DNA of 64,000 nt from Juglans regia (taxonomy: Eukaryota > Streptophyta > Magnoliopsida > Fagales > Juglandaceae). A program made the translations under genes and the position numbers. The notes under the pieces are model-generated. The model saw only the letters and a program-made list of their open reading frames with translations, searched no databases and was not told where the DNA came from. The stretch is from contig NC_049912.1 in NCBI RefSeq assembly GCF_001411555.2, positions 27,475,722 through 27,539,721 of the forward strand. Reading direction: 5' to 3'. Shown here piece by piece: positions 47,534 to 58,300 of this stretch (within the stretch, counting starts at the first letter, position 1; each line of letters begins with the position of its first letter).

Positions 47534-50500
47534 TCAATGTAGAGCTGCTAGTTCGACAAGCTCTTTGTATTCATCCGAGACGTAAGATTTCACCTTGAGC
47601 GTGGGTTCTCCACCTTCCTTTGTAGGAGAAGCGTACTTCAATCCAATAACCGTTGCCAGACCTGCAAAAGGTATGATACGACAAATCTCTATTACCTACA
47701 CGGGAAATGGAATTACATGAATGGATATTTCGTTAAAAGTTGTAACAAATCGTGATGATTGAATATCAAAGGAAAGGGAAGCTAGCAAAAGAAAAAGCAA
47801 ACCAAACTTTGTTGCCCACATTCAGCTGCTCACCATAAAGGATTTGAATGCAAGATTTTCGTACACTATCAAGGAACTTTCTTTTTAGTAAGTTATGCAT
47901 GTGGTGGTCTTGATCCCATGACCACACCCTCCAACACATTCTCAAGGATGCGTCCATATATTACGAGAAATATTTGTGACATGGAGTTCCTAACCCAACA
48001 AAATCGACACAAGAGAATACTCACTTTCATGGATGCGTCCATATAATAATCTTTCGCCTTTCCAGTACTCCAGGGGTCTTGTCCTGATCCTGGTGCTTCG
48101 CCTTACCCCAGATTTCCATAATAAACCAGCTCCTAGGAAGACAATATACATCCAATTAATCCAACAAAATAACCCAAAAAAGCTTCAGTCAAACATTTGA
48201 GATTGTTAGAAATGAACACCTGCAAGGCTTTGCCTGTGAGAAAGCTTTTTCCTTTTGTGTTCTTTGGGCTGACGTGATTTCACTTCAATATGCTCATTCA
48301 ATGATACCTTGGCACTTTCCTGGATTTTTGCATCAGGAGACAATAAAAACAACTTTCAAGCATAGCATATAATATCAAAAGGAGAACCAACCGTAAAAAA
48401 GCAAATTGTTCTTTTGGACATAAATATTTTATCGAATCTAGATACCCCAAGGTTGTCTCTAGGCCTTGAACCAAACGGTAAAGGGATGGGGAGAGGTGTT
48501 AGGCCATAAATATTTCCCAGAAAGAATAAAACCTTTTATGGCAGATAGAAGGCATAAAAATTAACTAATAAATTACTCAAAATCATTTGGACTCAAGAAT
48601 AAACAGAGGCGAGAGGATTTAACGTAAATAATGAAACAAACATCCAAAATTCTTGACTGTTACCCCTTACAGGATTCCTAATTCTTGATTGCTCTAACTC
48701 CATTTTCAAATAGAGCACATAGGACTTTAGATTGAACAATCAACACTCACTACAACATCCAACTGCCTATTCACTTGAACAATCTATGGAATCGGAAAAT
48801 CCCCTTTCCATCATCAATTTTGTCATAAAGTGAATGAACAGATTATTAAAAAAATATATATAAATGTTGAGGTATTTTGGAGCCAATCCCAATTTAACAA
48901 GAGTTAAAGCTTAGTTAAATTGGGTATAAACAATGATACACGGAAAACTAACTCAAAATCAAAAATCATGATCCATCCTCTACTACAGCACCATGTTTCC
49001 CAACTCAAGATCAATTTCAACACCACTCAGATACAAATGCTAAATATGAATATATACATGTATGTATAAAAGAATGAATGAAAGGAAATGAATAAGGAAA
49101 AATGGTAACCTCTTTTTGCTGTTCTGGGATGTTGTTTGAGGCTCTGTAGAGTCCATGTACTGCAGAGTCTTCAATGACAAGAGGACTTGATTGATCTGAT
49201 AGAGAAGATGACAAAAGGCAGTGAGGCACAGAATAAACTCAGTTGAAACCATCTAAAGCACAAAACATAGAATTATAGTGGACAAGAAATTGAAATTATA
49301 GCTGCCTTACAAAATTTAGGATTCAAATTCATCAAGAATGAAAACCTTGCCACAGAAAAAAGAGAGCTTATTTTGGACACAAAATAGTTCATTGATAATG
49401 TGTTAAGTACCTACTTTCCAGTTCCATTTACCTCGTCTTGGTTGAACTAGTTGATTATGGGTAACAGATGATCAACATGAATTTGTAACACCCACTTTGG
49501 AGGGGACAAACAACCTTTTGACAATCTAAATGGTTCACATAAAATCCATCATGATCTGAGTCTCTCGCATCTATGAGAGGATTAGGAAGTCACAGTGTAT
49601 CATATGGTCAAGTTTATCTCTTCAGGACCTCCTTGATTATGCTGTGGGTTAAGAATCTAGCTTGGAGGTTCATTGTATTGCTTCTAATAGTCTAGACAGT
49701 GCTTTGTCCTCTTTTCTTCAGAGAACCAAACAATGATCAAAATCAACTCCTGCATCCATTACTAGATAAACCGTACTAATTTAACCCAAAAATCCAAAAT
49801 TTAGTCATCGGCCTCTCACAAGTATTTATCATAATGCCAAAACAGATAAATGTGATCATAAACAATGGAGTCTGAATGTAGTTTGAGTTTTTCCTCACTT
49901 GAGTCAGCCATGATACGATTGGGCTTTTGAGAAGCTACTACTTCCACAGTTCCTAGCATGTCTTCCACCTGAATTATGTCACAGTAAAAATACATGGCAT
50001 TCAAATTCAAAAAATAAAAATAAAAATCATAATTAAAAAAAAAAATAAAAACAAAAAAAGATTCACCTTTTCCTCCAAGTTATTGGATCCATTTGAGTGC
50101 GGATAAATATCGGCATCATGCTCACTGAATTGCTCATCTATAACTTCATTATCCATATTAGTGCCTCCAACATTATCCAAAATGCCAACACAAGTTCCAC
50201 TTGAACTGATATCAACTCCAACAGAAAGTCTACTTGACTTACCTTGCACAACTGTTTGAGATGTACAAGTAAAATCTCCAATAGCCACCTCAGGTGAACC
50301 TGTTTTAGCAGTTGCAATGTCACCTTCCCCAAAATCAGGAACTGAAAATGGATCACTTGAGGGCTTTGACTGCAAAAGTCGTCTCTGTAATAATGATAAG
50401 GGAGAAAATGGACTTCTTGGGGGTGTGGGTGAAGCTCTGTGATGAACAGAGCTTTCTGCCTCATGTATCATCTTCATGGGTGTTTCACTGCTAATTCCTT

Positions 50501-52428
50501 TTAACAGATTACCTATGTCCATTAGAGCATTCCGAGGCTTTGGCATGTTTTTCCTTGAAGATTTCGCATCGGTCTTTTGAAAACCTTGCAAGTCTGGGAG
50601 TGTTAACTTCTCTAGATCAATGGGTTTGATCTGCAAGCGCTTCTGTAAAAGACTGACTGCTGCATCCCCTTCCAGATCTTCAAAATTACCAGATAGCAAT
50701 TCATCCAAGATTTGACTAACTTTGTTCTCTGGCTCGTCCATTGAACCTATTTCAAATGCAATTAATCATGATATCAAGCATCTATTAAGAAACAAAAAAT
50801 GGGCAAAATGGATACTAGTATAAAATGCTCAGGTGATACTCTTGTATATGTCCCGTATACCTGGGCCTTTGCCTATTCTTATGATCAATAAAATTTTGTT
50901 TAGCAATAAAAAAATAACATTGACTAGGTTGACTGACTTTACTATATAATGGTGCCCACTTACCAGCTAATTCCCTCTCTTGTAATGCTAGATTTTGGCC
51001 ATTTTCACATTGTGAGATGACATTAAGTGGGCTCACAATGCCTGATTCAAATGTCTCTTGAGAGGTTACAACATTCTCATTATTCTCGGAATTCACTGAT
51101 GAATAGCGGTGCTTGTATCTAACTGACCGCCTGGGTCATAAAATAATAAGGTTATTCCACATAAGTTTTTTAATAAAAATAAGCTACAAGATAAAAAAGC
51201 ATAGTGGGGATCCATGATGAAACTGATGATCATACCCTAGGATCCCTGGTCGACGCTGTCGTGCAGTTGTGGATCGGTTGCGCTGATCAAAATCCATTGA
51301 CATGCCACCAATCTGCTTCTGTAACTCTCTTGTGGCATCTAAGCACCAATTACACAGTAAAAAAAGTCTTATCCATATGATTGTAGGATGAGTTCCAGAA
51401 TATAAAGAGACTGCAACTTACTTTCAAGTCGTTCATAGGCTGAGAAGAACTCCTCTGGGTCTTTTAGTTGATCAATGTCCAAATTTGGTTCCAAAATTAC
51501 AGCAGGCTGACTGTGAAATGAAGATATGACTTAGGTCATCTGAAGACAAAAATAAAAGCAGCCACTTTTTTTATGAAAATTAGACAGCAACTATGAACTT
51601 ACGTTATATCAGGCTTTATGGAAAATCGAGCCCGCTTACGGCCTAAGGCTGGCCTTCTTTCTTGGAGACTTTCCTTATCCTTTGCAGCACCTGCCTTTTT
51701 CTCTTCACATTTGGCAATTTCAGAGTTCAGAAGCACTGAAGCATCAACAGTAATAGTTTTTGCCTGCGCTAGAAGTTTACTGGGACTTTTTAATGCCTGA
51801 AAGTGCAGGAAAACCAAGAAATATGATCATTTTCTTTGAGTAAAATGAAATTATGGCACATTACCATGGAATTATGGCTACACTGAAGTAACCTGCTCTG
51901 TATTTATGCTTACTTAATAAGGGGATATCCATTGTGGAATAAACCATTTGGTGGCAAGAATTCTGAAAAAATAATAAAGAATGAGTTCAATCCTAACCCT
52001 GTATTCTTCAATTTTCAGGTGCTTCATTTGATTGATGAGAAGGCTTGCATTGATCCTTCATATATCAACTCGACTGAGCTAGATAACTGTTTTAGGCTCT
52101 GGATGTGACTGAAAGCAGCTTCTAGCTTTCTCAGATTGCAAATAATTAAAACAAACGAGCAAAGGCCATGACTCAAACGCTCATTTCCTTGATTCTTCTA
52201 AGAAATTATGCTGTGACAAAAATCCAGCCTACATTTTTCCAGGTCCCAGATACAAAAAAAATAGAAAAGGCCCTAAAATTTCGCCTTCCTCCCTTCTCTA
52301 ATCCATTTGTTTCTAAGCGATCAAAGAAGCTCTACGTTTTTTCATCTGAAAATATGAATGATAGAAGTCCCGAGATAAAAATAGCCACATCAATCTCAGT
52401 TAATTTTAATTTGCAATATCCTCAAAAG

Positions 52429-52474
<46 letters not shown>

Positions 52475-52622
52475 ACAATGATGATGAAAAGTAAACCTCG
52501 AACATCCAGCATACTTTATCAGGCTAAATTTCTCAGAACCAGTCTGGATTTAATTTTAAACTCGTAAACTAGACGAAACCCTAAAAGTCAAGTTCGATTA
52601 GTGGAGATTAAACAAGCACAAC

Positions 52623-52653
<31 letters not shown>

Positions 52654-52842
52654 AGAGACGCAAGACTGGACGACAGAAAGTACCATAGTCTTGAGGCGGT
52701 TGTGAATGGCGTCAAGATCAGAGTCGGGTTCGTGCGACTTCAACGGCTCGGGCGCCACTCCAAATGTCCTGGGGAAGAGGGAGAGACCCGAGTAGGCTGA
52801 AAGCGGATCCAACGGATCAGGGCTCCGATATTCGGCTACCAT
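47534..52842 (-). CDS. CENPC: CENP-C, inner kinetochore protein
   Basis: Eleven minus-strand exons: 52842-52684, 51796-51603, 51510-51422, 51338-51236, 51130-50964, 50746-50067, 49968-49899, 49195-49110, 48319-48220, 48132-48025 and 47661-47534. The phases close to about 627 residues. The N-terminus has the plant CENP-C block ([17 protein letters not shown]), then [16 protein letters not shown] and [16 protein letters not shown] long Ser-rich middle region follows. The diagnostic CENP-C motif is at about residues 555-580 ([20 protein letters not shown], then LLYGR); it contacts the CENP-A nucleosome. The protein ends about 40 residues later ([19 protein letters not shown]), so no C-terminal cupin domain is encoded, in line with what I know of plant homologs. 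It connects centromeric chromatin to the outer kinetochore. Exon 7's donor (TCAA|GTGAGG) was chosen because it fits phase and sequence; a small exon could be missing in the long introns between 49899 and 48319. The gene points tail to tail at MLN51. Confidence 0.9.
50836..50913 (+). mobile_element. LINE 3'-end fragment in CENP-C intron 5
   Basis: The terminus signature reads CTTGTATATGTCCCGTATAC, GGGCCTTTGCCTATTC, GATCAATAAAATTTTG and an A-rich tail. It is antisense to CENP-C and 5'-truncated. Confidence 0.5.
52427..52477. repeat. AAT/ATT microsatellite forming a perfect hairpin
   Basis: About nine AAT units run directly into about eight ATT units, so the two halves are reverse complements without a loop. 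It lies in CENP-C intron 1. Confidence 0.85.
52622..52660. repeat. GA-rich microsatellite near the CENP-C first donor
   Basis: GAGAGA tract with GGGAGAGGGAGAG variation, about 25 bases into intron 1 of the minus-strand CENP-C gene. Confidence 0.85.
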
Positions 52843-53191
52843 TTCCGGCGTCGGGGTTTGGAAGGAGGAGACGGACGTAGTTCGAGTGGGGCCGGAGGGA
52901 TGTAATTCGAAAAGAGCGTGGGCGGGAGGGAGTGTCTACTGTCGCGATATTGTTGCCAAGAGTGCCTGGCTGTCTGCCTTGAATTTTCTCTTTCTACGAT
53001 TTTGCAGATGTGTCCCTGCGGCAACGGATTTTCACCTAGCATCCTCGCGGTAGTAAAGTGACGTTAGATATTTTGTAAATAATAATAAAATAATATTAAA
53101 TAATAATAACAAATAGATAAAAAATAATAAATAATTGTATAGGAAAAATATTTACATCAACTTACTATTTATCATACACTCAACACACTTA

Positions 53192-53363
53192 TGTGTCGTT
53201 TGGATTCGAAGATAAGTTGATATGAGTTGAGATGGGTTGTGAATAGTAGTGAGATGAGTTGTGAATAGTAATGAGATTTGTGAGTTAAAGTTGCTGAATA
53301 GTAGTGAATAATAGTGAAATGAGTTGAGATGAATTGAGATAGGCTGTGAATACAAACGAAGTG
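53192..53363. mobile_element. MITE-like element rich in GAGTTGAGATG repeats
   Basis: The left end is TGTGTCGTTTGGATTCG; the right end, reverse-complemented, is CTTCGTTTGTATTCACAG. The inner part is composed of GAGTTGAGATG and GAATAGTAGTGAG repeats. It looks like a short member of the same MITE superfamily. The target duplication is unclear. Confidence 0.55.
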
Positions 53364-54446
53364 TAGTGTATTGAGTTAAAAAAAAAAAAAATTTGAATGC
53401 ATGACGTATGGAGAGTGTAAGCTGATGCATAGAATTACTCTTTTTAGAATAGTCCATCATCCAAACTAGCCTTAAATAATTTTGAACAAGGGAATAGTAG
53501 ACTCGTAGTTAAAGGTGTAATCAGTCTGATCTAATCGATCTTGGGAGAATTCTTGGACCAGATTGAAAATTTCTATCCATTTATTTTTCAAACTGAGACC
53601 AAAACTGATCATACCTCTAGATTGGATCAGACCGTTATTTATTGATTCATTCGGTCATAACCAGTGCAAATTGGATCAAACATACAAAAAAATTCAAGAT
53701 TTTCCCAATTTTAAATATCAACTATTTAGCTCTATTTGCACATTTTATTCTTGAAAATAACCTAAATAAAATTTGAAAAATTTATCAAAATTATTCATAT
53801 CCATCCATGAAAATAAGCAATCATTGTAATAAATTTTAAAACAAAAAATAAAGAAAGAGAAATTGAAAATAAAATATCATCCATACTCTAAATATAAGAA
53901 CAAAATAAAAAAGGAAAGGATAAAATATTATGTATCATTGCATATAAAATTATGATTTATCATATAATATGTTAATTTTTTTTATCAAATATAATATATT
54001 AGTTAATAATATATTTAATATTTTATATGGTCAATGATGATAAATTAGATAAAAGATTACATAATTAATATATACAATTACTATATAAAATAATATATAT
54101 ACAAAATCTAAAAAATTATATGTACACTTTGATCGGTCCGATCCAAAAAACTCATATCTAAGTATCCGAAAAGAGCCTTTACTATTTTTTTCCTCCCAAA
54201 AATCGATTATTCTTTTGAATATAATTATTGGAATCTATCTACTTGTATTTGGCATAGTATTCATGATAAGAAATCCATCAAGGATCCTATGCTAGTTGTT
54301 GATGAATTCATCCATCCCACAATTCGATTCATATCTATTCTATTAAAATTAAACTTTGGCCTCAAGTTAATAATCAACGCAATTAATATATATCCATTTA
54401 AGTACGACTCGACTTATTCAACTCGGTTAGAATTACTTGAGATTCA

Positions 54447-54655
54447 AGCCTCGTTTGAACAATGAAAATATTTCATCTCATATAATTTTATTATTATAAT
54501 TTTTTTAAATTTAAACACAAAATATAATAAATAATTTTATTTTTTAAAATTTTAAAATAATAATAATATTATAATAAAATTTTATTTAATTTTAAATTTT
54601 AAATTTTAATTTAAAACTATCTATTCTTATCTCGCTATCTAAACTTCAACTCACT
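54447..54655. mobile_element. MITE-like element, diverged
   Basis: It starts around AAGCCTCGTTTGAAC, has an AT-rich core with the family word AAAATATAATAAATAATTTT, and ends around CGCTATCTAAACTTCAACTC. The ends are only loosely complementary. Confidence 0.45.
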
Positions 54656-54849
54656 TGTTTATGTTAAAACATCTCATTTTATATCGCAAAAATATTTTGA
54701 ATCTTTTACTTTATAACTTAAACTATCAGAATTAACAAATTACGCCGTCCAACTGTGTAAGATTTTAAAGAGTTACCTGGGCAGAGGACCGCGCAAGATT
54801 TATAGTCAGGCCCAATTAAGCGGGGGCAGATTTCAGGAAAAGCCCAGAT

Positions 54850-55330
54850 CTTTCAGTGTACCCAGATTTCTGGGAGGACTCGAGAACCCAGAACCCGGGC
54901 GGTACTCGCAGGCAGGCAAAGAGACGGCAAACGGAGAGTGAGTTTTCCCATTACTCTCAGTTTGAGACATTTTCTTGCATGCCCGTAAGTTATAGCATGA
55001 CATACTTACGGGTTCAAGAGAGGACCCAATATATTTTTTTTTTTGGTTGGGTGCAATCTGACATCATTGCTAATGGGTTTATGGCATTCATGCTTAATGT
55101 AAGAGACTAATTACCTTGCGAATCTCGGGATTCTCTTTTATGTTAATGAATTTTTAGCCATCTTGCCACTAGAATTGTAACACTTTGTCAGTAATTTGCG
55201 CAGGTTGTAAGTCACTTCTATTTGCACGGCGTTGTGTGTAATTGGGACTGTGCATCTGTGTTAACTGCCATCTTCGGTGTAGTTTGTCTTTTTATTGGAA
55301 TAGTCCGAGGTATTGAAGAGGTCTTTTGCT
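54850..55330 (+). other. Probable XRCC1 leader with a 5'UTR intron
   Basis: A donor-like GAGA|GTGAGT at 54937/54938 and an acceptor-like TTGGAATAG at 55303 would remove about 366 bases of leader. This is inferred from splice-site wording. A small open frame at 54856-55110 spans the donor and is not called. Confidence 0.4.
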
Positions 55331-58300
55331 ATGTCTGGATCAAAGAAAAGCGCGAGTTACGGTGGTGGTAATGAGACTGGGAAGCGAAACCTTCCTTCAT
55401 GGATGAGTTCAAGAGAGAATGAGGTTGGTGACGATGAGGAAAGTAATAAGGGTGAAAACCCTAAGCAAGCTAAAGGGCGCGGTAAAGAACATACAGGCTC
55501 CTCAAATCTCTCCAAACTTCTGGTACTAAATCACTGTAAAATGGGACTAGTCATTTTGCGCGGTTTAGTGTGTCACTCGAGTTGTCAGGATCGAGCTAAT
55601 GTTACTCTTTTGTATGGGCAGGAAGGTGTAGTGTTTGTGTTGTCAGGGTTTGTTAATCCTGAGCGTGGTATTTTGCGATCACAAGCACTGGAAATGGGAG
55701 CAGAGTATCGGCCGGACTGGAACTCGGATTGCACTCTCTTGGTTTGTGCATTTCCCAACACCCCAAAGTTTAGACAAGTCGAGTCAGATTGCGGGACTAT
55801 TGTTTCGAAGGTGTCTTTCTTTCTGTTGAGCTATATGATCTGTTTATAAATTTTTTGAAGTGAGATGCTATTGTTTATATTTGAGAATGTTTAAAATGAA
55901 GGCAAGCAATGGTCCATGAAGTTTTTGAGTAGGAATTCTTGAATTAATATGACTAGTAGGCGTCAAATCTCTTTATAAGAGATAGCATGACATTAATGTG
56001 ATTTGCATTATGTTTCTTATTATTCTTACTAATTTTAAGAATTTTTGGGGTTGCCTTTTCTATTTTTTGTGAGTTACAATCCGATAAGCTTTATAAAATT
56101 AGATGACTGGGATATAATAAATCACCTTTACTGATATTCTGATGATATTTACCACCTTTGCCCTAGGAGTGGATATCTGAGTGTTATACACAGAAGAAGC
56201 TTGTTGACATTGAAAGCTTTCTTATGCATGTTGGCAAACCATGGCGGAGAAGGGACATTCCCATTGAAAGCCAAGGTAAGATTACTTGCTTACAATTTGT
56301 CTGAAAAATGTGATGCATGGTTTCCTTTTTCTTCTATCAGTTTTCCACACTTTTTTTTGAATAAGTAAATTGAAGTTTTATTGAAATAAATAAATAATAG
56401 TGAGCCAAGAACACAAGAAGTATACAAAAGAGAAATTTTTAGATAAAACAAATTTCAATAGGAAAATTATTCTCATCAGCCACTGTGCTAAACTCCACAC
56501 CCCACACCCTATGTGTGAACCGGGTTCACTAACAACTGAATTGGGTCTGTGTTTTCTTCTCCCTCCTCGTTGAATCTCGTCCCCCTACGAAGCTTTTCTT
56601 TTCAAAATGCATCTCTGTATTTCCCCCACCCTTATGGCTCATTTCTCCGTTTCCCCCCTCCTCGTTGAATCCCGTCCCCCTACAAAGCTTCTTCTTTTCT
56701 TTTCTTCTCTGTATTTCCCTGCTCCCTTCTGGCTCATCTCCCCGTTTTCCCATCCCACTTCACCATTCATTCATACATTTCACACAATTTCCAATCCGAT
56801 TCCTCCAAAATCATTAGCATAAGAAATGCAAAAAAATAGCAACAGAAGTAGCAACAATTAATACTTCATTTTTCAATCTCTTTTTACCAATATGTATTCT
56901 ACACAAACCTGGCCCTTATCTGCAATGACACAGAGATCACTAGTGCCATCAGAAGCAGCAAAAGCATCAGATGGATTAATGTTTACGGAGAGCTTGGTAA
57001 GGTTGATGGACTCAAATGGGTCGAAGTCCAAGATGAAGCAGTCCTCCACTTCTTCGATGCTTTTGATATCTATGCTGCTCTTGCTATTGAGACAAAGCAT
57101 GGGTCTCATGGGAGTCTCATCTTCCTTTGCAAAACAGAATGAAGAAACTAAAAAATAAAAATCTTGACTTTCCTGAATGATCTTTCTTCTTGGCTTTTTC
57201 TCAGATGAGGAAGGCGTGTGATACTCCATATGATAAGGATAAAAGTAAGTGGTGAATGTGATCCTACGTTGCCTGGGAAGGAAAAATTCTTGCTTTTTAT
57301 AAAGTTCTAATGGGGTTTCAATTGTATCATTGACTAGTCCTTTTGGAGTATAGGTCATGTAGTTTGGGTCTTCCATTGAAGCGTTACAAATGGTATCAGA
57401 GCCTATCCCAACTAGAAATGTGGGACTTGAGTTATGCCACCTACAATAGACAGGTCCGAAGAGGACGTCATGAATTTAAGAGGGGTAGATTGTGATATCC
57501 CATATGATAATGATAAATGTAGGTGGTATATAGGATCACACATTGCTTGGGAATGAGAAGTTCCTACTCTTTATAAGATTCCAATGGGACTCCAATTGTA
57601 TTATTGACTAGTCATTTTGGAGTATAGGCTATGTGATTTGGGCCTTCCATTAGAGGGTTAAAAATGGTATCAGAGCCTATCCCAAGTAAAAATGTAGAAC
57701 TTGCCATGCCACCTACAACAAACAGGCCCGACGAGGAATTCGAGAATTTAAAGGGAGAAGATTGTGATATCCCATATGATAGGATAAGGTAAGTGGTGAA
57801 TGAGATCCCACATTGCTTGGGAAAAAAAAGTTTTTGCTCTTTATAAGGTTCTAATGAGGCTCCAATTGTATCATTGACTAGTCCTTTTGGAGTATAGACC
57901 ATGTGGTTTGAGCCTTCTATTGGGGCGTTGCAGGACGATATCTCTATCACCTCCGAGTCCTTTTCCCCCATTTATTTCTTTCTTATTGAACTATTTGGTT
58001 ACTAAGGAAAAAAAAAAAAAAGAATCGCTGAGAAGAAGGCTACGATCAAAACGACGTTTCAGCGTTTAAAAAAAAATAAAAAGAGATAATGGGGTGTGGG
58101 GTGGGAATAGTTGCTGATCTATAGAAGAACTCATTTCAATATTGTTTCAATATGACGCCCATATACATAAGATTACTTTATCACTTGTTCAGCCCCACTG
58201 TCCCCATGCAGCAGAAAAAAATAAAATTGACTTTTAAAAAATATTGCTTTCATTAATGTTGAAGTTGAAATTTGGATTGATCCTATATGTGAATTGCCAA

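Larger units (their letters stand above)
52843..54849. other. Intergenic between divergent CENP-C and XRCC1
   Basis: The first ~200 bases (to about 53040) are GC-richer and are the likely promoter and leader of CENP-C. The rest is AT-rich with two MITE-like stretches listed separately. No gene seen. Confidence 0.5.

Noticed and set aside
56873..57971. Minus-strand frames repeating the phrase [11 protein letters not shown]
   Set aside because: They are translations of the reverse strand of the TRIM LTRs. The repetition reflects the LTR copies, not a protein family.
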